From assembly GCA_900769955.1 (NCBI GenBank), contig CAAGIP010000211.1, positions 1-64,000 of the forward strand: a stretch of DNA of 64,000 nucleotides, in the 5' to 3' direction. The notes under the pieces were generated by a model, which did not search any database, had not been told where the DNA came from, and was given only the letters and a program-made list of their open reading frames with translations. How positions within the stretch are numbered: the first letter of the stretch is position 1; every line of letters begins with the position of its first letter. Positions 25,918 to 36,000 of this stretch are shown here, piece after piece. Both the position numbers and the translations under genes were made by a program. Source of the DNA: Spirochaetia bacterium (GTDB lineage Bacteria > Spirochaetota > Spirochaetia > Sphaerochaetales > Sphaerochaetaceae).

Positions 25918-26358
25918 ATGTCTAATTTAGCTTACGTCGGTATGGTATGTGCTCTCTGTTTTTCAGCAATCGGTTCCGGTCTCGGTGCCGGACTTGCGGC
26001 TCAGTCTGCAGTAGGCGGCTGGAAGAAGTGCTACGCTGAGGGGAAACCCGCTCCGTTCATCATGGTTGCATTCGCAGGTGCGCCTCTCACACAGACCATC
26101 TACGGCTTCCTGCTCATGAACTTCATCAACTCTGCATTCCAGGCTACCGGGAACATGCTGATGTGTCTTGGTGTCGGCGTCTTCGGCGGTCTTGCAATCG
26201 GTCTTTCCGCTTTCCTGCAGGGTAAGGTTGCAGCATGCTCAGCAGATGCACTTGCCGAGACAGGTAAGGGAACCGCAAACTACTTCATCGTAGTCGGTAT
26301 CGTTGAGACAGTCGCTCTCTTCACACTCGTCTTCAGCATGCTCCTCCTGAACAGCTGA
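25918..26358 (+). CDS. ntpK: V/A-type ATPase proteolipid subunit K
   Basis: 146 residues, four hydrophobic helices in two hairpins, the V-type double form. The second hairpin has the ion-binding Glu in VGIVETVALF; the first has Gln (APLTQTIYGFLL). Compared with Enterococcus hirae NtpK, whose Na+ ligands include Thr64, Gln65, Gln110 and Glu139, the equivalents are all present (LTQ, FLQGKVAA, VET). This supports a Na+-coupled enzyme, as inference. GAAAGGAG lies before the ATG. It is the last gene of the operon. Confidence 0.95.
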   Translation: MSNLAYVGMVCALCFSAIGSGLGAGLAAQSAVGGWKKCYAEGKPAPFIMVAFAGAPLTQTIYGFLLMNFINSAFQATGNMLMCLGVGVFGGLAIGLSAFLQGKVAACSADALAETGKGTANYFIVVGIVETVALFTLVFSMLLLNS

Positions 26359-26371
26359 TCATTACACACAT

Positions 26372-26406
26372 AAAAAACGAAGGCTGCATCAGTTGGTGCA
26401 GCCTTC
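26372..26406. terminator. Bidirectional terminator after the V-ATPase operon
   Basis: GAAGGCTGCA and TGCAGCCTTC form a 10-bp stem with an 8-base loop. The strand serving the convergent ABC-exporter genes has a six-T tract directly after it. For ntpK the downstream side is only modestly T-rich. Confidence 0.85.
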
Positions 26407-26426
26407 ACTGTTTAAGCGAAATTATC

Positions 26427-27104
26427 TCAGCTTATTGAGGTTGTCTTCATGTCACTGATTTTTGCATGGTGTATCAGCGATGCTGCAGCAAGCAGTATAA
26501 CTGCAGCGATCAGACCGATAAGCGGCTGGGGGAAGACGAAGTATCCTGCCTCTTCCGCTGCTTCATACATATTTTCCATAAGACCTGACACTGTCAGCGA
26601 TGCGACACAGATCGTGAATATCACAATAAAGGAAACAAACGGCCTGAAGAGTGTCGTGATCGAGGAAAAGAAGCATCCGGCACCGAAACAGAGGAGTGCG
26701 GAAATGATGAATGTAACCACATACTCTCCGTATGGTATGAGGGTAAGCCCTGATACACGGTCACATATGAGTGAAATCCCGATCATCGCAAGCAGGGTGG
26801 GGATGAAGGTTATTGCCACTCTCGCTGAATATCTGATAAATGCCGAAGTTCTGGTTGCACCGAAGAGCATCAGGAACCTCATGTACTGAAGCGATAGACA
26901 TCCTGAGACAAGGTAGAAGATTGCGGTAACTCCGATATTTACCGATGGTATCACGGAGATGACTATTTTAATTTCATCGGCAGCTCCGAAGTCCTTTGAA
27001 ATGAGTTTTATCACTATGTTAAGAAATGCAACTGAAAAACTTGCAATGCCCACCGCAATGAGGGCCCCCCTTGCAAGGTCAAATGTAATGTAATCTTTTT
27101 TCAT
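26427..27104 (-). CDS. ABC exporter membrane subunit (YtrC/D-like)
   Basis: 225 residues with six predicted transmembrane segments (for example ARGALIAVGIASFSVAFLNI and FIISALLCFGAGCFFSSITT). No family motif is conserved enough to name it, but it directly follows the ATPase gene and begins after AGGAAAGA, so it is most likely the permease of the same transporter. The ATG at 27104 is chosen over the longer frame because of that site and the KKDYITFDLARG start. Confidence 0.7.
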   Translation of the reverse strand: MKKDYITFDLARGALIAVGIASFSVAFLNIVIKLISKDFGAADEIKIVISVIPSVNIGVTAIFYLVSGCLSLQYMRFLMLFGATRTSAFIRYSARVAITFIPTLLAMIGISLICDRVSGLTLIPYGEYVVTFIISALLCFGAGCFFSSITTLFRPFVSFIVIFTICVASLTVSGLMENMYEAAEEAGYFVFPQPLIGLIAAVILLAAASLIHHAKISDMKTTSIS

Positions 27105-27114
27105 TCTTTCCTCC

Positions 27115-27942
27115 TTAACGTGCAAGTGCGATGAACGCATCCTGAAGATCGGCACGGGTCACACATCCGTCAGGTGCGCTGATGCTTCCCCTGACAGTCA
27201 TCGTCACTTTTCCAAGTGACTCGCTCTTACTGAGTACTGTGTAGCTTCCCGTGACGTTTTTAAGTTCCTCTGAAGTGACAGTGACTTTGGAGATGTCTGA
27301 AAGCAGTGTGTCCTTATCCTCATCGACTATCAGCCTGCCGTGGTGTATGATCTTAACACTGTCGAGAAGAGCAGAGACTTCCTCAATGAGGTGTGTGGAA
27401 ATGACAAAGCATCTTTCCGGTGTGAAACGCTCCAGAAGCAGCGTGTAGAAAAGCTCCCTGTGTGCGGCATCAAGGCCGAGAATGGGTTCGTCGAAGAATA
27501 CGAACGGGGAAGTGGACGTAAGTGCGAGAATATCCTTGAAGATTGTTCTGTACCCAGTTGAGAGCTTAGCCCAGTTCTTTTTTACCGGAAGCTCGAATCG
27601 TGATGCCAGATCATCCATTTCAGCCCTGTCGTGTCCGCCGTAATCTGCCGCCTGACGGAATACCTTATAAACCTTTTCATCTGAAACAAACGGGTTTTCC
27701 TCTCCGAGAGCGAAGATATTGCGCTTCAGTGACGGATTATCAAAGTATTGATTTCCGTCAAGAGTAATTGCTCCCGATGTGGGATATATCATGTTAGTGC
27801 ATAGCTTTATCATAGTGCTCTTTCCTGCACCGTTTCTGCCCAGAAGGCCGTAGATATGTCCGGTCTCATATACTGTCGTGACGTCATCGAGTGCTTTTTT
27901 GCTCCCGAATGACTTAGTTACACTTTTAAGTTCAAGATTCAT
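27115..27942 (-). CDS. ABC transporter ATP-binding protein
   Basis: 275 residues. Walker A LLGRNGAGKSTMIKL, Walker B SPFVFFDEPILGLD and H-loop VISTHLIEEV are intact. The signature motif reads KLSTGYRT rather than LSGGQ, a strong departure. A 70-residue C-terminal extension follows (VTSEELKNVTGSYTVL). Together with the adjacent permease and the GntR regulator this resembles ytr-type or bacteriocin/antibiotic-stress exporters. It overlaps the regulator gene by 11 bases. Confidence 0.9.
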   Translation of the reverse strand: MNLELKSVTKSFGSKKALDDVTTVYETGHIYGLLGRNGAGKSTMIKLCTNMIYPTSGAITLDGNQYFDNPSLKRNIFALGEENPFVSDEKVYKVFRQAADYGGHDRAEMDDLASRFELPVKKNWAKLSTGYRTIFKDILALTSTSPFVFFDEPILGLDAAHRELFYTLLLERFTPERCFVISTHLIEEVSALLDSVKIIHHGRLIVDEDKDTLLSDISKVTVTSEELKNVTGSYTVLSKSESLGKVTMTVRGSISAPDGCVTRADLQDAFIALAR

Positions 27943-28303
27943 TAATTTCTCCCCTCACCATGCCGATGAGTTCCTCTTCTGTTATTTCAAGTGCCGCTGC
28001 CGCCTTTAAAAGGGGCTTAATGTGATCTTCGATGAAGGATTCCTTCTTCATCCTCATGATCTTTAGTCTGGCACCATCCTTCACGAACATCCCGATTCCA
28101 CGCTTCTTCTCGACCAGTCCTTCATCGACAAGAAGGTTCACTGCCTTCATTGTCGTTGCCGGATTGATCTTCAGCTCTACACTGAGCTGAGTGGAGGAGG
28201 GTATCGGGGCTCCTTCTTTATAGACACCTGACTGGATGTCCTCTTTCAGATATTCCGCAAGCTGCTGGAATATCGGTCTGTCATCTTTAAAACTGTAATC
28301 CAT
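27932..28303 (-). CDS. GntR-family regulator, YtrA subfamily
   Basis: 123 residues. The N-terminal winged helix-turn-helix (RPIFQQLAEYLKEDIQSGVY, then GAPIPSSTQLSVELKINPAT and RGIGMFV) is followed by only ~45 residues instead of a ligand-binding domain, which defines the YtrA type that typically represses adjacent ABC transporter genes. A near-perfect palindrome lies 13 bases upstream of its start, consistent with autoregulation. AGGAGG precedes the ATG. Confidence 0.9.
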   Translation of the reverse strand: MDYSFKDDRPIFQQLAEYLKEDIQSGVYKEGAPIPSSTQLSVELKINPATTMKAVNLLVDEGLVEKKRGIGMFVKDGARLKIMRMKKESFIEDHIKPLLKAAAALEITEEELIGMVRGEINES

Positions 28304-28316
28304 GATCCTCCTGATT

Positions 28317-28340
28317 GGTTAATTACTCGAGTAACTAACC
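28317..28340. promoter_or_regulatory. Palindromic operator for the GntR/YtrA regulator
   Basis: A 24-base inverted repeat: GGTTA, A, TTACTCGAGTAA, C, TAACC. Only the A/C pair at positions 6 and 19 breaks symmetry. It sits just upstream of the regulator start, where YtrA-type repressors bind their own promoters. Confidence 0.7.
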
Positions 28341-28388
28341 ATATAACTCAGGAGTCTTATTCATGTCAACAGAGAGAGGAGAAAAAAA

Positions 28389-28781
28389 CTACATTAACCG
28401 TGATTTCAGGGAAAGGACCTTTTCCTCTGTGGTGCGTATGGCTGTGATAAAAACATCATCACTTTTCCCAGTGGGATCATCAAGTCCCCAGTCTTCCCTC
28501 ATCGTGAATGGAATATAAGGGCAGCTGACATTGCATCCCATGATAATTACGACATCGGGAGAAGGAATGTCGGTGATCAGTTTTGAATTCTGTCCCTCTG
28601 CTTCCATATCAATTGAGAAAAGCTGTTTCATGATACGGACCGCATCGGGATTGATATGCTCCTTCAGCTTCGTTCCTGCTGAATATGATTAGAAAACATC
28701 GGATGCAAAATGACGGCCAAGGGCTTCCGCAATCTTACTGCGGCAGGAGTTTTGAACACAGATAAAAGCTCCTTTCTTCAT
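28389..28781 (-). pseudogene. Arsenate reductase (LMW-phosphatase type) with in-frame nonsense codon
   Basis: Reading from the ATG at 28781 gives the N-terminus KKGAFICVQNSCRSKIAEAL, with the CX5R loop C8-R14 of thioredoxin-linked arsenate reductases. After 30 residues there is a TAA at 28691-28689. The same frame then continues as SYSAGTKLKEHINPDAV and reaches IIMGCNVSCPYIPF and REDWGLDDPTGKS, the conserved second half. Relatives have Glu at the stop position, so one GAA-to-TAA change explains it. A sequencing error or very recent inactivation are both possible. Without it the protein would be about 130 residues. Confidence 0.85.
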
Positions 28782-28788
28782 GAAATGC

Positions 28789-28794
28789 ATTATA
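28789..28794 (-). promoter_or_regulatory. -10 box of the arsC-like pseudogene (leaderless type)
   Basis: A perfect TATAAT on the minus strand ends 7 bases before the ATG at 28781, with no Shine-Dalgarno between. The -35 region is weak. Confidence 0.5.
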
Positions 28795-28816
28795 GGACTA
28801 ATTCATTAAATTGTGG

Positions 28817-28822
28817 TATGCT
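28817..28822 (+). promoter_or_regulatory. -10 box of the YhcH-like gene (leaderless type)
   Basis: TATGCT ends exactly 7 bases before the ATG at 28830, and no Shine-Dalgarno is present. The -35 match is poor. It lies back to back with the arsC pseudogene promoter. Confidence 0.4.
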
Positions 28823-28829
28823 TTCACCC

Positions 28830-29138
28830 ATGATAATTGACTCTGTATCAAATCTCAGTCTGTATGAACCTGTCCTTCCTTCCATTAAGGCTAAGGATGG
28901 ATATCTTTACAGCATAGTTGAAAAAATGAATGCCTTCGTATGTGAAAAAAAACGATCGGTACTCCTTATTGCCGATAAGGGTGATGCCCGCATTGCAACT
29001 GGCTGGAGGGAGAATAAGGAATCGAAGGATGTAAATGCCGCATGCATCCTCCATGAAGGGGAGTTCGCGCTCTTCCTTCCCGGAGAAAGATACATCGTGA
29101 GCGAGTGTGACAGAGTCATTAAGTATATTCTGGAGTAG
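28830..29138 (+). CDS. Shortened YhcH/TabA (DUF386)-like protein
   Basis: 102 residues. The start IIDSVSNLSLYEPVLPSIK and the end LHEGEFALFLPGERYIVS match the two ends of YhcH/YjgK/TabA proteins, beta-barrels of about 150 residues linked to sugar or biofilm metabolism. The middle part, which in the family carries the EaHrkyiDiQ segment, is missing, and the late PGxxH histidine is replaced (PGERY). It therefore probably lacks the metal site. Start chosen by the family N-terminus and the 7-base spacing to a -10 box. It leads directly into ispG. Confidence 0.5.
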   Translation: MIIDSVSNLSLYEPVLPSIKAKDGYLYSIVEKMNAFVCEKKRSVLLIADKGDARIATGWRENKESKDVNAACILHEGEFALFLPGERYIVSECDRVIKYILE

Positions 29139-29140
29139 AG

Positions 29141-30181
29141 ATGTTCAGCGGGAAAAAAGCAGTAATAGGTTCACTTGTTATGGGTGGAGATGCACCGGTA
29201 AGGGTACAGACAATGTATGACAGCCGCATTGCAGGTGCGGATATAGATGAAGTTTTGAGAAAAATCAGGCTGCTTGCGGCAATGGGCTGTGAGCTCATAA
29301 GATTCTCATATGTCTCTTCGGCAGACAGGGAAAGCTTTACGCGAATCGTAAAGGAGTCTCCGATTCCCGTCGTCGCGGATATTCACTTTGACTATAAGCT
29401 TGCCATTGAGGCCCTTGAGTGCGGAGCCCCCAAGATCAGGATCAACCCGGGAAATATCGGGCCTAAGTGGAAAACGGAGGAAGTCGTTAAGGCAGCCCTT
29501 GATAAGGGTGCATGCATCAGGATCGGGCTTAACAGTGGATCCCTTCCCAAAAATGAATGCGGTAAGAGCACGGCATACCTTATGGCCGATACGGCACTTG
29601 AGTATCTTTCCTGGTTTGAAGGGTGGGGCTTTACCAACAGTGTGGTTTCACTTAAGGCTTCAGATCCGGACATAACACTTGAGGCAAACAGACTATTAAG
29701 GAAAGACTGTCCATATCCGATACACCTGGGAGTCACCGAAGCAGGAAGTGCCGTCACATCGTGCATAAGATCCGCGTGGGCACTTGGAAACCTTCTTAAG
29801 GAAGGTATCGGTGATACCATCAGGGTTTCGATAACAGGCTCCATTGAAACCGAGGTTCAGGCTGCCGTCGAGATCCTCAGGACCCTCGGTCTCAGAAAGG
29901 GAGGTGTCAGGATAGTATCATGCCCGCGCTGCGGAAGACACACATTTGACTCACAGGGCTTCCTTTCGAAAGTTGAACCGAAACTGCTTGCCCTTAATAA
30001 GAATATAACTGTTGCCATCATGGGCTGTCAGGTTAACGGCCCCGGAGAGGCAAAAAATGCCGATGTTGCGGTTACCGGTATCGGAAACAGGATCTTCCTG
30101 TACAGAAACGGTGAACTGCTGAGGGATGTGGCTGCGGATGAGGCAGAGCAGGCCCTCTTTGATACGATAGAGAGTTTATGA
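29141..30181 (+). CDS. ispG: 4-hydroxy-3-methylbut-2-enyl diphosphate synthase
   Basis: Fe-S enzyme of the MEP isoprenoid pathway converting methylerythritol cyclodiphosphate to HMBPP. The TIM barrel starts with PVRVQTMYDSRIAG and has PVVADIHFDYKLAIEA and KIRINPGNIG. The C-terminal cluster ligands are in SCPRCGR and IMGCQVNGPGEAKNAD. Length 346 matches the short bacterial form. It begins 2 bases after the YhcH-like gene and overlaps uvrA by four bases. Confidence 0.96.
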   Translation: MFSGKKAVIGSLVMGGDAPVRVQTMYDSRIAGADIDEVLRKIRLLAAMGCELIRFSYVSSADRESFTRIVKESPIPVVADIHFDYKLAIEALECGAPKIRINPGNIGPKWKTEEVVKAALDKGACIRIGLNSGSLPKNECGKSTAYLMADTALEYLSWFEGWGFTNSVVSLKASDPDITLEANRLLRKDCPYPIHLGVTEAGSAVTSCIRSAWALGNLLKEGIGDTIRVSITGSIETEVQAAVEILRTLGLRKGGVRIVSCPRCGRHTFDSQGFLSKVEPKLLALNKNITVAIMGCQVNGPGEAKNADVAVTGIGNRIFLYRNGELLRDVAADEAEQALFDTIESL

Positions 30182-33009
30182 ACGATAAAATAGTGATCAG
30201 GGGTGCGCGTCAGCACAACCTGAAAAACATTGATCTTGAGCTTCCGAAGAACAGTCTCATCGTAATGAGCGGACTCTCAGGTTCCGGAAAGTCATCGCTG
30301 GCCTTCGATACGATCTTCGCTGAAGGGCAGCGCCGTTATGTCGAGTCGCTTTCAGCATATGCCAGACAGTTCCTGGGCAGGCTGGACAAACCGAATGTGG
30401 ACAGCATCGACGGGCTGTCGCCCGCAATTGCGATAGAACAGAAATCGACACATAAGAATCCGCGCTCAATAGTGGGAACCATCACTGAGATTTATGACTA
30501 CTACCGTCTGCTCTGGGCCCGATGCGGACATGTCCACTGTCCATCCTGCGGCAGGGAAATAAGTGAAATGTCGGTTGACCAGATCATAGACATCATATTC
30601 AGCCATGAGGAGGGCGGGAGGCTCATCATCACAAGTCCCGTTGCAAGGGGAAGAAAGGGTGAATTCAGAAAGGTCTTCGATGATGCCATTGCCGCAGGCT
30701 ACAACCGCTGTATAGTGGATGGAAAGATGTTCATGCTTGAGGATGAAGTTCCCCAGCTCGACAAACAGTTCAAGCACTCCATTTCAGTTGTCATAGACAG
30801 AATGATAAACCGCAAGGAGGACAGGGCAAGACTTGCCGATGCGATCGAGCGGGCGACTGACATGTCAGACGGACTTGTGGAAGTGGAATATGTAACTGAG
30901 GGCAGGAAGGAGCTCTACAGCGAGAAGAACTCATGTCCCGACTGCGGAATAACCGTTCCCGAGCTGGAACCCAGGCTTTTTTCCTTCAACAACCCTTATG
31001 GCGCATGCCCCGACTGCAACGGACTCGGCTTCAGAAGTGAGTTTGACGTTAAGAAAATAATTCCCGATCCTTCAAAAAGCTATCTGGAGGGCGGAATCGT
31101 CACGCATAACCCGGAGGCGAACTACAGCGGATCATTCATAAAGGCTCTTGCAAAGGCATATAAATTTGACCTGTCAGTTCCACTGAAGGATTGGCCTGCA
31201 GAAGCAAAGAAGGTACTGCTTTACGGCGGAGGGAAACTGCTTAACATAGAATATGAGAACGGTAAGAAGACTGCGAAATACCATATGCAGGAGCAGTATC
31301 CCGGAATAATAAAGGAACTGGAGAGAAGATATTTCGAGACACAGTCAATGGCTGTGAGGTCATGGCTTGACACTCTTCGTGTCACGCATGAATGCACGAC
31401 GTGTCATGGGGACAGACTGAGACGTGAAGCACTGAGTGTATTCGTCGGCGGAAAGAACATCATGGATGTCACGAAACTCAGTGTCCGCGATTCCATCACG
31501 TTCTTCAGGAATCTGGAAATGACCGATACCGAGAAGGAAATTTCACGTGAGATAATGAAGGAGATCAACGCGCGTCTTTCATTTCTCATGAATGTCGGAC
31601 TCGGGTATCTCACGCTTAACAGGGCGAGTGCGACCCTTTCGGGAGGGGAAGCCCAGCGCATAAGACTTGCAACCCAGATAGGATCTGCGCTTTCAGGAGT
31701 GCTTTACGTACTCGATGAGCCCTCAATAGGTCTTCACCAGAGGGATAACGAGAAGCTCATTTCCACACTGAAAAATCTCAGGGATCTGGGAAACACCGTC
31801 ATCGTCGTCGAGCATGATGAGGATACTATCAGGGCCGCGGATTACGTTGTGGATCTCGGCCCGGGAGCCGGCGAGCTCGGAGGTCACGTCACGGCCAAAG
31901 GTACACCCGAAGAGGTCTCAGCATGCACAGACAGCGTGACGGGTGCCTTCCTTTCAGGAAGACTCACGATAGATGTTCCCTCAGCGCGGCGTGAGGGTAA
32001 CGGCAGGAAACTGATTCTCCATGACTGCACGAGAAACAACCTTAAAAACATTACGGCAGAGTTTCCCCTTGGAAAGCTTGTCGTGCTTACAGGGGTCTCC
32101 GGAAGCGGCAAGTCGACGCTTCTCAACGAGCTTCTGATACCGTCCGTGAAAGCGGTCCTTTCAAAGGAAAACGATAAAGCCATCCCGGGCTGCGGAGCAC
32201 TTGAGGGAGCAGATGCGATCGACAAGGTCATAAACATCGACCAGAGTCCGATCGGAAGGACCCCGAGAAGCAATCCGGCAACTTATGTCGGACTCTATAC
32301 TGCCATCCGTGATCTCTTTGCATCCCTTCCCGAGTCAAAGGCCCGCGGCTTCAGGCCCGGTCGCTTTTCATTCAATGTCCCGGGAGGAAGGTGCGAGAAC
32401 TGTCAGGGTGACGGTACGATTAAGATCGAGATGCACTTCCTGCCCGATGTTTACGTTCCCTGCGATGTCTGCCACGGGAAAAGGTACAATAAGGAAACAC
32501 TTCAGGTGCAGTATAAGGGTAAGAACATTGCAGATGTACTTGACATGACGGTACATGAGGCAAGTGAGTTCTTCTCCTCGATTCCGCAGATCAGGACTAA
32601 ACTCGACACACTGATGAGCGTCGGTCTTGATTACGTGCACCTGGGACAGAGTGCGCTCACCCTTTCCGGAGGAGAGGCACAGCGGGTGAAGCTATCGCTT
32701 GAGCTTTCAAAGCGGAGCACGGGAAAAACCCTGTACGTACTCGATGAACCCACTACGGGGCTTCACTTTGCCGATGTCAAAAAACTGCTTGAGGTACTCC
32801 AGTCCCTCGTTGATCAGGGAAACAGCGTCCTATTGATCGAGCATAACCTCGATGTGATAAAATGTGCTGACCACATCCTGGATCTCGGACCGGAAGGCGG
32901 TGACGAAGGCGGCTCAATAGTCGCCTCAGGCACTCCCGAAGAGGTCGCTGCGTGTGAAAAAAGTTATACGGGAAGGTTCCTGAGGAGGTATCTTGGTCTT
33001 GAAGGGTAA
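30178..33009 (+). CDS. uvrA: Excinuclease ABC subunit A
   Basis: 943-residue damage-recognition ATPase of nucleotide excision repair. Two ABC modules show [15 protein letters not shown] and [14 protein letters not shown], with signatures [12 protein letters not shown] and [12 protein letters not shown]. Zinc modules contain CPSCGRE, CPDCGIT...[16 protein letters not shown] and CENCQGDG...CDVCHGKRY. Length is full. Translationally coupled to ispG; lptD begins within its last codons. Confidence 0.98.
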   Translation: MNDKIVIRGARQHNLKNIDLELPKNSLIVMSGLSGSGKSSLAFDTIFAEGQRRYVESLSAYARQFLGRLDKPNVDSIDGLSPAIAIEQKSTHKNPRSIVGTITEIYDYYRLLWARCGHVHCPSCGREISEMSVDQIIDIIFSHEEGGRLIITSPVARGRKGEFRKVFDDAIAAGYNRCIVDGKMFMLEDEVPQLDKQFKHSISVVIDRMINRKEDRARLADAIERATDMSDGLVEVEYVTEGRKELYSEKNSCPDCGITVPELEPRLFSFNNPYGACPDCNGLGFRSEFDVKKIIPDPSKSYLEGGIVTHNPEANYSGSFIKALAKAYKFDLSVPLKDWPAEAKKVLLYGGGKLLNIEYENGKKTAKYHMQEQYPGIIKELERRYFETQSMAVRSWLDTLRVTHECTTCHGDRLRREALSVFVGGKNIMDVTKLSVRDSITFFRNLEMTDTEKEISREIMKEINARLSFLMNVGLGYLTLNRASATLSGGEAQRIRLATQIGSALSGVLYVLDEPSIGLHQRDNEKLISTLKNLRDLGNTVIVVEHDEDTIRAADYVVDLGPGAGELGGHVTAKGTPEEVSACTDSVTGAFLSGRLTIDVPSARREGNGRKLILHDCTRNNLKNITAEFPLGKLVVLTGVSGSGKSTLLNELLIPSVKAVLSKENDKAIPGCGALEGADAIDKVINIDQSPIGRTPRSNPATYVGLYTAIRDLFASLPESKARGFRPGRFSFNVPGGRCENCQGDGTIKIEMHFLPDVYVPCDVCHGKRYNKETLQVQYKGKNIADVLDMTVHEASEFFSSIPQIRTKLDTLMSVGLDYVHLGQSALTLSGGEAQRVKLSLELSKRSTGKTLYVLDEPTTGLHFADVKKLLEVLQSLVDQGNSVLLIEHNLDVIKCADHILDLGPEGGDEGGSIVASGTPEEVAACEKSYTGRFLRRYLGLEG

Positions 33010-36000
33010 AAGGCATTTCCTCATATACCTCATCCTGTTACTTACCACGAGCCTTATGGCAGCCTCGCCTAAGGCCGGGTACATATCGGGTGCGGGACAT
33101 GATGAGCTTTTATCCATGGCATCTCTTCGCGGCATAGCCACGGACGGTCTTGATGACGATGCGGTAAGATCCCTTCTCATGACTTATGAAGGCATCAATG
33201 AGGAAGAGGCGGATACGGAAGAAGCCGAAGAGCAGGGTGAAGGCTACTCGATGAAGATAATATCTGCCGATTCCGTCACCCTGCTTGCAAATTCATGCGT
33301 CATGCTTGACGGAGGTGTTTCAGTTTCATTCGCACTTTCAGACGGGAAGAGTGAAAAAATACTATCTTCCGATTACATGCTGGTAAATCCCGATGTGGGA
33401 ATGGTTTCTGCCTACGGAAACGTAAAGTATGAGGATAAGGAGAAGGACAGCGGACTTGGATCCATATCTGCAGATGTGGTCACATACGTTTACTCCGGAG
33501 GAGACCTTATCGTCTCAGGCGGAACAACTTATACCGAGCGGACCAACAATGAAAAGACAAAAATCACATTCAATACTTCCGCATCCCTGCTGAACTACAG
33601 GGCTTTGGACGGAGGAATCTTCTTCACTGACGGTTCTATCAATACCGGGAAACAGTCACTTTCCTCAATAAAGGCAGATGAAATAGCAATCCTTGACGGA
33701 GGAGACATGTTCCTTTCAGGGGCATTCCTCTCTATCGGACGTGTTCCATTGCTGTACATGCCGTTTTTCTTCTATCCGGGATCAAGACTGTCACTCAATC
33801 CCGCATTCGGCTTTTCCTCATCACGCGGTCTCTTCGCCTCCGCAACGATCGAGCTCTTCGGAACATATCCGGGCTTTAAGAGCAATGAGGATGAATCATC
33901 ATTCGCTTCCCTCTTAAAGACGGCTGATAAAGGAGACTTAGTCAGTAACGGTTTATACTACGATACAGAGGAAGGGGAGAAAAGCGGTATTTCAAAGTGG
34001 GCATCATCATCGGGAAGCTACATGACGCTCCTTCTTGATGCTTATTCCGAAGCCGGTCTCCATGCCGGTCTCGACACTCTCATCAAGGCAGGTAAGTTTA
34101 AGTATTCAACGGTAAGCGGAATCGCGCTGGCCCCTGCTTCCGCAGCTACCTACGACAGAAGCTTCAGATATTACTCCATAAATGAGCTTTCACTGAATCT
34201 TTCATCGCTTTCACTCAAGGCAGCCTTTCCATTATATTCCGATCCGAAGGCATACAGCGACAACAGCGGAAGACTCACATCATACTCAATTGATTCATTC
34301 TTCGGTTCCGAGCAGAAGTTTCCTTCCGGAACATCATCCGTCAGTGACTATGAAGCAACACTTGAAGCAAGTGCCTCGCTTCCATCGTCCTGGAAGACAA
34401 AAATTATCTCAGAAGCCAGAATATCAACCCTGAGGGCAAGAGCAAAATACACATATTCCTCAACGGAAAAGAAATATGTGATGAGTGACATCATTCTTCC
34501 CAAGCTGACTGCCTCCGTTTCCGGAACTATCTTCTCACTATCAGGTTCCTATGATGAAAGTGAAGGGGAAGAAAAAAAGGCACCTGCCTTTTCAGACTAC
34601 TTCATCCTTACGGATCCGCTGCTCTTTCCGATGTATGAAACTAAAACTTCAAAAAGCAATACGGCACAGAAATGCGATGTATCTCTGAAATATACTCTCA
34701 GTGAGGAACTGTCGGACAGCTATGACTGGTCTGAAAAGGATAAAAAGACAGTCAATGAGGTCTTTTCAAACAAGCTTACAGGTAAACTTACCTTCACTGC
34801 CTCAGCTACCGGGTTATTCACTCTGACTCAAGCCTTCACTCCGGACTGGTCGTATACATATAAGGAAAAGAGCTCTGAGGAAAAGAAGAATTCCTTTTAT
34901 GCCAGAAGCGACACGACGGTGAAACTTCCATTTCTCGGACTGACATATAATTTCAATACATATCTGTACCGACTTGATAAGACAGTCACTTCCTCAGCAT
35001 CGAAGGAAGAAGAGGTTTTATATTCATTTGATAAGGATAATGTGCGCTCCCACTCACTTTCCCTTTCAAAGTCATTTGAAACAGTTGCAGGAACATTCAG
35101 TCCATCCCTGAAGTACACGCTGCCTCCGCTGACGAGGGCCCTGAATGCAGGACTTTCATGGAAGGGCGGGGAACTTACGGCATCGATGAACTGGGAGTTC
35201 ATGGAAAAGGAGGGCCAGTTCAGAAGCGGGAAGATTAAGTTCAGTTCCGGTTATCTTGGTAAATACTTCACGTCATCCCTTTCCATGGATTATGACAGCA
35301 CTGAGTATGACCCGTCTGATTTCCTGAAGCCGCTGGCACTTACGTCATCCCTGTCCGTAAGAAGCGGGGATAAGAAATATTCATTAACCGAATATATAAA
35401 ATACGATTATGAATCGGGCGGCAAATATAATAATGTCAATGCGCTGACGACCACGCTCGTTACTCCGTACATCGGAGCTGTTTACAATGCAACCGTACTT
35501 GAAGGAAAGTTCAGAAGTGATTACGCGGAAGTGACGACTGATATAAGTACCGGAAAGCGGTATGCCTGGAAGAACAGGATTGTGACCGATTTCTATCTGA
35601 AGACGAAGTTCCACTATGCCTTTGAAAACATTTACGGAACAAGCCTTTCAGTAAAGCTGGGAGTTTCTTTTAAGATACAGGAATTCCTTGCCCTGAATCT
35701 TGAGCTTGTAACGAACAACAACTCATTCTACCGCTGCTACGAGGATGACAGACTGAGCTTTAATCTGCTATGGCAGGATCTGATGAACAGCTTTGATTTC
35801 TTCGGAAACGGACGCTACAATACAGGATTCACCATGGACTCTGTATCCGCGGAGCTTGTTCACTACATGTCGGACTGGGACTTTTATTGTAAATATTCCG
35901 CTTCTATTGTATCATCATCTCAGGGATACGAATGGGTCCCGACTGTAAGCTTCTACCTCAAATGGAAGACCATACCGGACCTTAAGGTCGATGAGAACTA

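Noticed and set aside
28689..28691. Recoding (selenocysteine or pyrrolysine) at the arsC stop
   Set aside because: The codon is TAA, which is not used for either amino acid in known systems, and relatives have Glu at this site.
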